A program made the position numbers and the translations under genes. From the IMG/VR virus record IMGVR_UViG_3300021371_000022, positions 1 to 53,187 of that record: a DNA stretch of 53,187 bases. One strand, written 5' to 3'. The notes below the pieces were generated by a model. That model made no database searches. It had not been told where the DNA came from and saw only the letters and a list, made by a program, of their open reading frames with translations. This document shows, one piece after another, positions 27,756 to 36,458 of the stretch. The stretch's first letter is position 1, and each line of letters starts with the position of its first letter. The stretch is from a virus.

Positions 27756-30632
27756 TTATCCTACTCCTGGCGATCCATAACCTAATGCTTGAGGACCTGT
27801 TGGTGATAATTCAAAAACAGAATCTACTGCATAATACCCAGAAGCAAAAGGAAATCTTTCAATCTTATTAGTCCCGCTTGAATCAGTCATTAAATAAGCG
27901 TCATAAGCGCCTGATATAGCAGTGCCTTTAGATTGTTGAGTGTGTACATAAGGAGCCTGTGGCGCTTGAGGCCCTCTTAGTTCTCCAAACCATTGATCTC
28001 TATTTTCACCGTAGCCAACTGTTCTACTATAACTAGCCAAGGGTATAACCGAAAAACCTGTTAAACCAGGAGTACTTGTAACAATATAACCAAGGTTACT
28101 CCAAGCGTACATTCTACCGCTTTCTGGAAAAGATCCTAAATCAGTTTTAGTGATAGAGGAAGAACCAGAAGCTCCTGCAAACCTATCAATATCATTATAA
28201 TTAGTATTTCCGGCATCACTAGGATATTTAGAAGCACCTGCTATTTGATAACCATAATCCATACTAGCGCCTGAAGCTTGTTCCATTCTAGAAGTAGTTA
28301 GAGTACTAGATTCAGCAGCATTAGTTTCAGAAGGAAAGACAAACTGTTCCATAGTACTAACTGCTGCTTTTGGACCTGTGATATTACCTGTCCAACCACC
28401 TGCTACATAACCTCTATTACTAATACCTAAAGAAAATCCTCCGTGCATTGCTCTACCAGTAGTTAGTGTGTCTACTGAAGATGCTATTGTAGTACTAGGA
28501 AAAGTAAAAGAAGCAATATCGGTAGTCATCCCTTCGTTAGTAGGAGAGTTATAGTGCCCATATCCTCCTGCTGAATAAGCTTTATTAGTACTATCTGGAG
28601 ATATTAACACAGCATGATTAGTAAAAGTATGAGAACTAGTAAGAGTTCCCGGATCTACAGCGACCCCACTCCCAGAGGTAAGTGGAAAGTAAGTTACCTT
28701 TCTTAAAGAAGTGTTCGAAGGCTCGTTAATACCGCCGCCGCCTATAGAACCTCCATATGCTTTATTTGATCCAGCAGAGTGATTAGGATAATAGTAACCA
28801 GGTTCTCCACTATAAGGACCTACAGGTGGGTAGCTAATCATTCTATTAAAGTAAACATCTCCAGCACTTGGAACAGAAGCAGCATTAGCAGTGTGCTGAG
28901 TAGGTGTTGAGGTTGGTACGTATTGTGAATAAGAATAAGCTGACACAGAGGGAACATTAGTATTAAATCTGAGATAAGCAAAACCTGGTTGAGCTTGATC
29001 TGCATAAGAACTATTTCCCATTATAGCAGCAGGGGTGTCACTAAACCCCTCATGACCTGGAAAACTTACAGGTCCTTGTCTACTACCGCTTGTATAAATT
29101 TTACCATAAGTAGCTGGAAAAACAGGAGCTTTCCAATTTCCTCCCGAACCTTTATTAACGGTTAAAGAGCCTGATCCAGGATATGCCGGTCCTGTGATAG
29201 GTACATTTCCTGGAAATCCGGATACTGTCATAGTATTAGGAAAAGTAAGAGTATATCCTACACCTCCAGCTCCTTGCATCTGTCCGAAAGTTCCGGGCCA
29301 TGCTGATATAGGTCTATTATGTTCTAAATTGACACCTGCATATCCAGTACCGTCATTAGTGTGTGTAGGGGTTTTTGCATTTGTACCTGCAGGAAGTGTT
29401 CCTACATCACCACCATCTCCGGCTTGTCCTAGTTTAAGTGCTAACATAGACCTATCAGTAACTGACATAGCATAAGGACTTTCTGTAGGCGCAGGAGAAG
29501 CTAACTCTGGCTGAGTATCCCATCCATGACGTCTATAACCTTTTTGTAAAAAAGAAAGTTGAGACCTAGGACCGTTTGTTGCATTTGTATAAGGAGTAGA
29601 AGGTATAAATCCTACAGCATAGGGCATACCTGCATCAGCAGCATCAGCGTTTCCCTCTAGCATACCACCTCGTTTACCTTGAAGACCTCCACCGGCTACT
29701 ACGTAGTTAGTACCATTAATATTAACAGAAGTAGTACCTCCACTACCGTCTGCAGGAGCTGATCCTATGCTAACCGAAATTGGAGTAGCAGGTGTAACAG
29801 GTATAGAGACAGGATAATAACCATGAGCGCCTGCTCCTCCCCCTCCAGCCCCTGCCATGTCTGTTTGATAAGTATAATGAGGTACCCACCACAACCCTCC
29901 ATCATAACTAGTCGGGGCTTCAGTAGCTCCAGGACCATCTCCACCAGTATAAAGATAAGGGCCTGTGCTACCCCCAGCACCGATTGCAGTCCAAATTTGT
30001 ACTGTAGATACTCCTTCTCCTACTAAATCACCTACTGTAGACCCTAAAGGAGCAGAAGGAGCGTCAAAAGCCATATCAACAACACCTGCTTTTTTATAAG
30101 CAGTAGAAGTATTTTCACTAGGAGACCCTGTTCCAGCATTATTAATGCCACGAATAACAAACTCATGAAGAAGTCCTTGGGGTGTTGTAGCATTAGGAAT
30201 TTTTAGAGTAATAGGAGAGGATGTAATAGGAGTTCCGTTTTCATCAGTACTAACATACGTATATGCTCCTCCTGCGGGAGCAGGTCTATATCCTATTTCC
30301 CAACTATTAGCAGTTTCTCCATTAGTGCTTTCTGTCCACGAAACATCAAACCCAAAAAAAGTATCTTCAGAAGTAGTAGCCGTAATAGTGGGAGCAGGAT
30401 GAACAGTAGCTTGAATATTATGAAGTTCATCTAAAGAAATAGCAGTTCCTGGAGTAGAAGGTATCGAAGATGTTACAAAGGGATCGCTAGAAGTGCCATA
30501 CCCATACTTCTCCCCCGGTGCAAGAACATTTCCAACACGATAGTCGTCTAACGATCCAGGGGCTGTTCTAAGGGGAGAGTATAAATCCTTAAGGTTTTGA
30601 AGGGAGATTGGTCCTGAAGTTGGAGTTCCCAT
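27756..30632 (-). CDS. large tail-fibre/adhesin with Fn3, glycine-rich and kelch-like regions
   Basis: A 958-residue virion protein. Residues 1-80 look like a phage attachment start (PTSGPISLQNLKDLY). About 80-190 is a fibronectin type III domain (FGFDVSWTE, SWEIGYRP, HEFVIRGINNAG). About 200-600 is glycine- and serine-rich with GGGGAG runs, as in glycine-sandwich receptor-binding tips of T-even phages. About 640-930 has kelch-like repeats (GYVAGGW, DRFAG, IERFPFASG). Its stop meets the small coiled-coil gene. It follows the S74 fibre gene with TAATG overlap, so both are probably parts of one fibre. Confidence 0.85.
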   Translation of the reverse strand: MGTPTSGPISLQNLKDLYSPLRTAPGSLDDYRVGNVLAPGEKYGYGTSSDPFVTSSIPSTPGTAISLDELHNIQATVHPAPTITATTSEDTFFGFDVSWTESTNGETANSWEIGYRPAPAGGAYTYVSTDENGTPITSSPITLKIPNATTPQGLLHEFVIRGINNAGTGSPSENTSTAYKKAGVVDMAFDAPSAPLGSTVGDLVGEGVSTVQIWTAIGAGGSTGPYLYTGGDGPGATEAPTSYDGGLWWVPHYTYQTDMAGAGGGGAGAHGYYPVSIPVTPATPISVSIGSAPADGSGGTTSVNINGTNYVVAGGGLQGKRGGMLEGNADAADAGMPYAVGFIPSTPYTNATNGPRSQLSFLQKGYRRHGWDTQPELASPAPTESPYAMSVTDRSMLALKLGQAGDGGDVGTLPAGTNAKTPTHTNDGTGYAGVNLEHNRPISAWPGTFGQMQGAGGVGYTLTFPNTMTVSGFPGNVPITGPAYPGSGSLTVNKGSGGNWKAPVFPATYGKIYTSGSRQGPVSFPGHEGFSDTPAAIMGNSSYADQAQPGFAYLRFNTNVPSVSAYSYSQYVPTSTPTQHTANAASVPSAGDVYFNRMISYPPVGPYSGEPGYYYPNHSAGSNKAYGGSIGGGGINEPSNTSLRKVTYFPLTSGSGVAVDPGTLTSSHTFTNHAVLISPDSTNKAYSAGGYGHYNSPTNEGMTTDIASFTFPSTTIASSVDTLTTGRAMHGGFSLGISNRGYVAGGWTGNITGPKAAVSTMEQFVFPSETNAAESSTLTTSRMEQASGASMDYGYQIAGASKYPSDAGNTNYNDIDRFAGASGSSSITKTDLGSFPESGRMYAWSNLGYIVTSTPGLTGFSVIPLASYSRTVGYGENRDQWFGELRGPQAPQAPYVHTQQSKGTAISGAYDAYLMTDSSGTNKIERFPFASGYYAVDSVFELSPTGPQALGYGSPGVG

Positions 30633-33070
30633 TATTTTTCCTCAATTTTTGCTTTTAATTCTTTAATAGCTTGAATGAGAAGAGGTACAACTCTACTATA
30701 ATCAACAGCTAAATAACCATCTTCTCTAGTTTTTACTGCTTCTGGTAGTATTTCTTGAAGACTTTGTGCAATTACTCCCACATCGTGACCCTCTAAATGC
30801 TTGTAATTAAGGCCGGCCTCCCTTGCGTTCCAATCAAACTCAACTCCGGTAATAGAATCTACTTTATCTAATGCGGAAACAATTGGGGTTATATTTTTCT
30901 TTAAACGAGAATCAGAAGTATTAAATGCTTCGACATCTCCACCTGCGTGAATAGCTCCTTCGACTCCTAAACCACCTGCTGTAATGATAAGAGCACCTGT
31001 ATCTTTTGAAGTTGATGCGGTAGCATTTGTTACAGAAAGTGAGTCGGACTCGAGAGTAGTAAAGTTACCTGTACCGGGTGTTGTAGCTCCTACATTAGTT
31101 CCATCAATAGCGCCTCCATCAATATTTACTGTATTTATAGTAACTGTTGTACCATTAAAGGTAAAGGTAGAGGCGTCTTGCAATTCTCCACTAGCACCAG
31201 CATAAATAACTCTGCCAGAAGTTAAATCAGCCACATTAGCAGAAGCTACTTTTAGCTGTGTTCCTTGTTTAAGATGAACATTACCAGAACCGTTAGGAGA
31301 TAAAATTATATCACCATTAGTGTCAGTAGAACTTATAGTTCTTCCATTAAGTTGTAACTGATCAACTAAAATATTAGTAGCAACTGAGTTCGTACCAATA
31401 GTGACGTCATCTATAGATCCACCATTAATATCAACAGACTGAGCGGTAAGAGTAGTACCATTAAATGTCAAGTCTGCATCAGTAACTATTTGACCACTTG
31501 TTCCTGTGTATAAAACTCGATTTATAGTTTGTCCTGTTACATAAACATTTGGAGATATTAAATCTCTTTGAGGACGAACATCTCTTGCGTATACGTCTTG
31601 ATAACCAGTAACTGTAAGAGAACCTGCTGTTGTACCGTCATCAGTAGTACTAAAAGCAGACCAACCATCGTTTGCTTCATCCCAAACCCAAGCCATATTG
31701 TCCACAGAAGGACGGTACACTAATAGTCCAGCATCATAAGAAGCAGGAGCAGCCTGATTATTAGCAACAACAATTAAAGGATCTTGTACTAAAAGGTTAG
31801 TAGCATCAGAAGTAAATGTTGAGCCTTGAACTACAAAATTACCTTCTACAAGCACATCTTGTTCAAAAGTTTTATCAACAGTAAACTTTTGAGAACCAGA
31901 ATGGATAGCAGTTACATTATCTTGTACTGTATTAATATTAGAAGTTAAATCGGCGTGTAATCCCTGTACCGCTGTGTTAGTTGTTGTAGCAAAATAATGA
32001 AGGTTGCCTTGTACCAAATTAACATTACTAGAAATACTAGTATGAACAGAGCTAAATCTAGTATTAGAGTAAGCACCTAATGCATGAACATTTCCTTGAA
32101 CAGTATCAATACGAGAATTAGAATAAGAACCTGTTATATGTAAATTACTTTGAACAGTATTTATGTCAGTATTAGCGCTATCAACCCCAAATATTAAAGA
32201 ATTTATTGAAGTATTTGTAGTAGAGGCATAGTGATGTAAATTCGTTTGTACACGACCGGCGGCAATATCTTGTGTAAGAGTGGCACCGATAATAACTAGA
32301 TTACCGTTAATTCTTAAATTACCGTTAATCTGCATCTGTGTATCAGGTACAATACCGCCTTCACCGACAATTATTTGATCACCTATCTCATCGTTAGCGA
32401 CATATCTAAATCCATTATCTCCAAAGGTTACTGATTCATATATTGATAAAGTATTGGCTCCTCTAATAGCTCCATACATTGTAATATTTCTAATTTGATG
32501 ATGAGTACCACCTACATCCATAAAACTTCTTAATACTAGATCACCACCAGCTACATCATTATCAACTTCATAAATACCAAAATTACGACTAGGAAGAATG
32601 GAAGAATTAGCAGTCAATAACTCATTATATTTATAACCATCACTAAAAAATGCCTTACTATGAGCGTGATCTACTGCAAAGTATCCATTGTAAGTTATAG
32701 GAGAAGGAAATTTAACATTACTTTCATAAGCAGTTTTAAAAATAACTCTTGCAGTAGTAACAAAAGCATTACCATTTTCTGTTGTGAATGTTAGTCCTCC
32801 TGATTCAATAGAAGCATTGTTTAAGACAGCATTATCTATTACAGGAAATCCATTAATACGAGTACCTTGTGACATATGTAAATTAGAATTTACTACAGAA
32901 GGCGTGCCTGGGCTATCATTCAAGGTTAACCCTTGCATGGTTACAGTAGTAATATTAACATTATCTAAGGAAGTTTGTACTGTAGAATCACTAATACCTA
33001 AATTATCAATTGCTCCACTTATATTATTGGAGCCAGTACCGCCAAGGGAGACTGGGACTATAGTTGCCAT
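30632..33070 (-). CDS. tail-fibre protein with S74 intramolecular chaperone
   Basis: An 812-residue trimeric-fibre protein. It starts ATIVPVSLGGTGSNNI, a common phage fibre start; the centre has beta-solenoid and coiled strands of the repeated type (STTNTSINSLI; NVHALGAYSNTRF). The last 94 residues are a peptidase S74/ICD chaperone (SDSRLKKNITPI, EGHDVGVIAQSLQEILPEAV, VDYSRVVPLLIQAI), which helps trimer folding and cuts itself off at the conserved Ser. The S-D-x-R-L-K-K-N-I start with its catalytic Ser is intact. A terminator and GAGAGG site lie upstream. Confidence 0.9.
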   Translation of the reverse strand: MATIVPVSLGGTGSNNISGAIDNLGISDSTVQTSLDNVNITTVTMQGLTLNDSPGTPSVVNSNLHMSQGTRINGFPVIDNAVLNNASIESGGLTFTTENGNAFVTTARVIFKTAYESNVKFPSPITYNGYFAVDHAHSKAFFSDGYKYNELLTANSSILPSRNFGIYEVDNDVAGGDLVLRSFMDVGGTHHQIRNITMYGAIRGANTLSIYESVTFGDNGFRYVANDEIGDQIIVGEGGIVPDTQMQINGNLRINGNLVIIGATLTQDIAAGRVQTNLHHYASTTNTSINSLIFGVDSANTDINTVQSNLHITGSYSNSRIDTVQGNVHALGAYSNTRFSSVHTSISSNVNLVQGNLHYFATTTNTAVQGLHADLTSNINTVQDNVTAIHSGSQKFTVDKTFEQDVLVEGNFVVQGSTFTSDATNLLVQDPLIVVANNQAAPASYDAGLLVYRPSVDNMAWVWDEANDGWSAFSTTDDGTTAGSLTVTGYQDVYARDVRPQRDLISPNVYVTGQTINRVLYTGTSGQIVTDADLTFNGTTLTAQSVDINGGSIDDVTIGTNSVATNILVDQLQLNGRTISSTDTNGDIILSPNGSGNVHLKQGTQLKVASANVADLTSGRVIYAGASGELQDASTFTFNGTTVTINTVNIDGGAIDGTNVGATTPGTGNFTTLESDSLSVTNATASTSKDTGALIITAGGLGVEGAIHAGGDVEAFNTSDSRLKKNITPIVSALDKVDSITGVEFDWNAREAGLNYKHLEGHDVGVIAQSLQEILPEAVKTREDGYLAVDYSRVVPLLIQAIKELKAKIEEK

Positions 33071-33081
33071 TTATACCTCTC

Positions 33082-33117
33082 AAAAAAAATTCTTGTATGT
33101 TGATATGATACAAGAAT
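33082..33117 (-). terminator. terminator upstream of the S74 fibre gene
   Basis: On the minus strand a 10-bp perfect stem ATTCTTGTAT/ATACAAGAAT followed by eight T. It ends the SleB/cytidylyltransferase transcript; the fibre gene starts only 12 bases after it, so fibre transcription must initiate close by or read through. Confidence 0.85.
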
Positions 33118-33160
33118 TAATTTAGTTTGGCAATTGGTATTTTTGTTACTTTAGCTTTTA

Positions 33161-33676
33161 CTACCGATAAAACAAATGGTCTCCAATAATCGTAGTTAAT
33201 TTTTTTTCGTCTGCCCATTCAGGAGATACATAGTAAGCATGATAATGAATAGACCCTTCTGTAAAGTCGTATCTTTCGGTATCTAAAAATTCTTCTATAT
33301 GTATCTTTATATCTAGCCAAATTTCTCGATTGTTAATAACGTCTTTTACTCCATCACAATACCAAGAAAACTGACAACGATTTTTCACGGGATAAAAAAT
33401 ACGTTCATCATCTGTTAGTGTTTTGTCCTTGCGTGTTTTCCAGCTTTCCCTTACAGGTCCTTCTAATACTACTTCGCAAATTGTGTTAGGGTATTTTTCG
33501 CTTTTTACTCTATTTAATACAACTAAAACTATAGCAATTTGTCCTGCCAAAGATTGAGTATTAGCCTCAAAATAAGCATTAGTTGTTAAACAGTCTAAGT
33601 CATTACTTAGTAATTCCATCCCTTTTGCTTCTCCAATCGTAAGTAGGAGAAGAAGCGCGCTCAATATCTTCTTCAA
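33161..33676 (-). CDS. SleB-like cell-wall hydrolase, exported
   Basis: A 171-residue protein with a signal peptide (KKILSALLLLLTIGEA) and the SleB/CwlJ hydrolase core: a Glu in the NAYFEANTQSL segment, the VLNRVKSEKYPNTICEVV block and NRCQFSWYCDG. These cut peptidoglycan glycan strands as lytic transglycosylases. The start is TTG, preceded by AAGGAG, and the gene overlaps the previous one by 74 bases. Role in lysis or DNA entry is likely. It is separate from the T4-type lysozyme at 50611. Confidence 0.8.
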   Translation of the reverse strand: MKKILSALLLLLTIGEAKGMELLSNDLDCLTTNAYFEANTQSLAGQIAIVLVVLNRVKSEKYPNTICEVVLEGPVRESWKTRKDKTLTDDERIFYPVKNRCQFSWYCDGVKDVINNREIWLDIKIHIEEFLDTERYDFTEGSIHYHAYYVSPEWADEKKLTTIIGDHLFYR

Positions 33677-34409
33677 TACATTTGTCTCCTTGCTGAACTT
33701 CTAGTATAAATAATGGCTCAGTAGTAGAGTAATTACATAATTGATGCCAACTTCCTTGATCAATATCAATTGTTTCATGTTGTTTTACTATTTGACCAGG
33801 TACTACTCGTGTATTATACACATACGCAGTTCCTTTAACTACATACCAATGTTCAGACCTATGCTCATGTTTCTGAAAAGATAATTCTTTATCTGGTAAA
33901 ACATGAAGTTCTTTTACTTTAACAGACCCGTAATCTTTTAACACAGTCCATGTTCCCCACTCACGAACACAATGCTCGCCTGCCCAATTAGACAATAAAT
34001 GAGATGAAGAAGAGGTTTTTTGTCCTCCTACGTTCCATAGTAGCTCGATATCATTAACTAAACAATAATCAACTTCTGGAACATTAGTATTAGACCTATC
34101 CCCACCGTTAGCAAAATATAAAAGATTATCCTCTATACCATATATTTCTTTAAACTCTTTTAGCCCACTTAGAGCAGTACCATCACTGTCACTCATCACA
34201 ATAACTTCACAAACTCCTTTGATAGAGTTCATAATATATTGTCTTTGATCCTCATCCATAAAAGGTTTGCCCTTTTTGTTAGCAAGCCAACTATCAGAAT
34301 TAAGTAAAATAACTACATTACCTAATTCTGCTGCTTCCTCAATCATCTCTAAATGACCTTTGTGAACAGGGTCAAAACCCCCGCTTACTGCTACATACTT
34401 ATTTGTCAT
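33603..34409 (-). CDS. cytidylyltransferase-cupin fusion
   Basis: A 268-residue two-domain protein. Residues 1-130 have the nucleotidyltransferase HxGH motif GGFDPVHKGHL (H16, H19) and a DEDQRQYIM helix, as in glycerol-phosphate or sugar-phosphate cytidylyltransferases. Residues 140-250 are a cupin with FQKHEHRSEHWYVVKGTAYV and DIDQGSWHQLCN, the mannose-6-phosphate isomerase type. It may make and isomerise an activated sugar. The same fusion type is known to occur in marine phages. Substrate unclear. Confidence 0.8.
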   Translation of the reverse strand: MTNKYVAVSGGFDPVHKGHLEMIEEAAELGNVVILLNSDSWLANKKGKPFMDEDQRQYIMNSIKGVCEVIVMSDSDGTALSGLKEFKEIYGIEDNLLYFANGGDRSNTNVPEVDYCLVNDIELLWNVGGQKTSSSSHLLSNWAGEHCVREWGTWTVLKDYGSVKVKELHVLPDKELSFQKHEHRSEHWYVVKGTAYVYNTRVVPGQIVKQHETIDIDQGSWHQLCNYSTTEPLFILEVQQGDKCIEEDIERASSPTYDWRSKRDGITK

Positions 34410-34427
34410 ATTTAATTTCTCACAAAT

Positions 34428-34501
34428 TGGAGCGGCATAGGAGAATCGAACTCCTCTACATAGCTTGGAAGGCTAGTGCATTACCACTATGCTAATGCCG
34501 C
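34428..34501 (-). tRNA. tRNA-Gly(UCC)
   Basis: Acceptor GCGGCAT/ATGCCGC, D loop AGTGGTAAT, anticodon loop CTTCCAA, T loop TTCGATT, encoded CCA. Confidence 0.95.
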
Positions 34502-34503
34502 AT

Positions 34504-34580
34504 TGGTGACTTCGGAAGGATTCGAACCCTCGACCCACAGCTTAGAAGGCTGTTGCTCTATCCAGCTGAGCTACGAAGCC
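34504..34580 (-). tRNA. tRNA-Arg(UCU)
   Basis: Acceptor GGCTTCG/CGAAGTC, D arm GTAGCTCAGCTGGATAGAGC, anticodon loop CTTCTAA, CCA encoded. Reads AGA, a frequent codon in AT-rich phage genes. Confidence 0.95.
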
Positions 34581-34736
34581 CTAATCTAAATCGATTATCT
34601 CCTCGATTTCTTGGAATATTTCTTTAATATTAGCCATTTGATCCGGTAAATGAACTATTTCTGCAGTATCTTCTAATATTTCTTTTATTGCTAATAATTT
34701 TTCACAGATCTCATCTGACTGATGTGGCATAATCAT
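34581..34736 (-). CDS. 51-residue helical protein
   Basis: An acidic helical peptide (KLLAIKEILEDTAEIVHLPD; EIFQEIEEIIDLD). The first ATG has little ribosome site; the second Met two codons later is possible. Its stop touches tRNA-Arg. Confidence 0.5.
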   Translation of the reverse strand: MIMPHQSDEICEKLLAIKEILEDTAEIVHLPDQMANIKEIFQEIEEIIDLD

Positions 34737-34752
34737 TTAGGTGTACCCATAA

Positions 34753-34965
34753 CTATTCTTCGATATAGTTTTCTAAAGTATGAATCATATCTTCATATTT
34801 AGAAGCCTGCTCTAGTTCAAGTTCAATTGCTTCCATAATATCAGAGTGTTCACCGATTCCTGCAGGATTAGCTAGATATACTTCTATATTAGCAAGATGT
34901 TTATCAAGATGCCCTTCTAAATGTTTTCTAGTAGCTCGTACTAAAGTTTCTCTAAGATTATACAT
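34753..34965 (-). CDS. 70-residue hypothetical helical protein
   Basis: Starts MYNLRETLVRA at the ATG preceded by AAAGGAG. Helical and acidic at the end (IELELEQASKYEDMIHTLEN). A promoter-like TTGCTT-17-TATACT (35041-35069) lies inside the gene upstream. Unknown. Confidence 0.65.
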   Translation of the reverse strand: MYNLRETLVRATRKHLEGHLDKHLANIEVYLANPAGIGEHSDIMEAIELELEQASKYEDMIHTLENYIEE

Positions 34966-34967
34966 TT

Positions 34968-35081
34968 TTACTCCTTTGACCAATCATAAAGTTTTTTTGT
35001 GACGCTATATGTGTAGTCATAAATAGCGATTATGTGTATAAGTATAACAAAAATAAGTAGAATAAGCAAGAACGTTTTCAT
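34968..35081 (-). CDS. 37-residue membrane peptide
   Basis: Frame MKTFLLILLIFVILIHIIAI with a polar tail; AAGGA precedes the ATG. One membrane helix. The same DNA contains a promoter-like pair (35041-35069), so it could also be a leader. Confidence 0.55.
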   Translation of the reverse strand: MKTFLLILLIFVILIHIIAIYDYTYSVTKKLYDWSKE

Positions 35082-35100
35082 TATTTTTCCTTTTTTGATA

Positions 35101-35649
35101 CTAAACTCTACTAGCAGCCACCATATTTGTTAATTCACTAGTGATAGCCATATTCTTATGCTTTTTATACTTTGTTTCCATTAACTCTTGGTTTGGTAAA
35201 AAGGGATTAAGAAATACCTGTCTCAGTTCAGAATAAAACATCTTAAACTCTTTTCCATGAGGCTTAAGTCTGCTCATTTTATGAAAATATTTATGATTAT
35301 ATTGAGCCGCGTGAGCCATCTCATGAGTTATATGATGTAATAGTTTGTGTTCTAGATTGTTAGTAAAAAAACCACCAATAACTTTATCAGAGTCAAAAGA
35401 CGCATACTCATAAACACGTCGAGGAGCATCGTAGTTTTCATCAGGAATAGCAACACTCATGGCTATGGAAACAATTGGTCCTCCATTACGCCAACCACCC
35501 CTAGAACAACGACGACGTTTAGACCAATCAAGTTTTGCCTCTATTAAAGCAAATTTCTTTGCACTAGATATTTTACAATGAGTATGTAACCATTTTTCGA
35601 TATCATTAATATAATCATCTGCTAATTCATTCCAATATCTACGATTCAT
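35101..35649 (-). CDS. SprT-like zinc metalloprotease
   Basis: A 182-residue protein with HHITHEMAHAA (zinc motif HExxH: H109, E110, H113) and a third ligand in KPHGKEF (H131), the SprT layout. Human SPRTN of this family cleaves DNA-protein crosslinks; phage versions may do the same or remove bound proteins. Lacks the zinc ribbon found at the C terminus of larger SprT proteins, but a separate small zinc-ribbon protein is encoded right upstream with a 4-base overlap. Confidence 0.8.
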   Translation of the reverse strand: MNRRYWNELADDYINDIEKWLHTHCKISSAKKFALIEAKLDWSKRRRCSRGGWRNGGPIVSIAMSVAIPDENYDAPRRVYEYASFDSDKVIGGFFTNNLEHKLLHHITHEMAHAAQYNHKYFHKMSRLKPHGKEFKMFYSELRQVFLNPFLPNQELMETKYKKHKNMAITSELTNMVAASRV

Positions 35650-35864
35650 TTACCTATATCCTTTATGTTGCTCATGGTTACAATAGTATAAGCTCCTTTA
35701 TTAAACGCAGGAGCAGTAGGAAAAATACGCTTTTCTTCACCACAATCTAGACACGTATTGTAGCCTAATTGTTTTCTCTTTATAGAGAAGTCGTCTCCGC
35801 AGTCTTCACAAATTGCAGCAAAATTTTTCTTGCTAAAATTCTTATTTAGTGTTATCATAGTCAT
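35646..35864 (-). CDS. small zinc-ribbon protein
   Basis: A 72-residue protein with CEDC at 19-22 and CLDC at 38-41, a four-cysteine ribbon as in many phage small proteins. Probably partner of the SprT-like gene. Start could be the first or third Met. It is divergent from the plus-strand operon, with start codons touching. Confidence 0.75.
   Translation of the reverse strand: MTMITLNKNFSKKNFAAICEDCGDDFSIKRKQLGYNTCLDCGEEKRIFPTAPAFNKGAYTIVTMSNIKDIGK
35830..35858 (+). promoter_or_regulatory. promoter of the RiPP-like operon, leaderless
   Basis: TTGCTA (35830-35835), 17 bases ending TGT, TATCAT (35853-35858). The ATG begins 6 bases later, so transcription should start at or next to the start codon: a leaderless mRNA. 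No Shine-Dalgarno is present. Confidence 0.7.
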
Positions 35865-36458
35865 ATGAAATTATCCGAACATATACAAAAGTTTTCACAA
35901 CAGTTATACGAAAAATATAAAAAAGTAAACCCAATAGAAATTATTACTAATTATCATTTTATAAGAGATGGTAAAGTATTTTACATTGAAAATGCTGAAG
36001 AAAATATGGTGTTTCCAAACTCTTATAAAAATACTATATCAAAAATAAAAGCAAAGAGCAAGAACACATTTAAAGTAGAAGCCTTTGAAAAGTATGATGA
36101 GTTTATATCAGATATATGTAATTATCAAAATAAAAAAGAATATATAGACTGTCATCTGTATTGGGGAAAAGTAGGAAAATCTAGTTTTATAAGTCATGTA
36201 GATCCTTATGATGTAGTAATTTTATTACTATCGGGAAATAAAAAAATGATATTTCCTGATACTAACGAAGAAATCATACTAAATCCAGGAGAGATTGTGT
36301 ATATACCAGGTAATAAAGCACATTATGCAGACAATTTAACAGAAAATATTTCTTTAAGCTTTGGTATTAGAAGATATTATAAAGAAATAGATTTAAAGTT
36401 ACAAACATTACAGATGGAAAAAGATGAAGAATATAACAGTATATCTGAAAACAACTGA
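35865..36458 (+). CDS. JmjC/cupin-like Fe(II) oxygenase
   Basis: A 197-residue protein with a JmjC/cupin-type iron site: H111-x-D113 in SFISHVDPYDVVILLLSGNK and H153 in GNKAHYADN. The block H-x-D-x-x-D-V-x-x-x-x-x-x-G-x-K is the hallmark of the 2-oxoglutarate-dependent cupin_4/ribosomal-oxygenase family, which hydroxylates amino acid side chains in proteins. Probably the first modifying enzyme of the operon, acting on peptide or protein. It overlaps the next gene by 35 bases. Confidence 0.75.
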   Translation: MKLSEHIQKFSQQLYEKYKKVNPIEIITNYHFIRDGKVFYIENAEENMVFPNSYKNTISKIKAKSKNTFKVEAFEKYDEFISDICNYQNKKEYIDCHLYWGKVGKSSFISHVDPYDVVILLLSGNKKMIFPDTNEEIILNPGEIVYIPGNKAHYADNLTENISLSFGIRRYYKEIDLKLQTLQMEKDEEYNSISENN

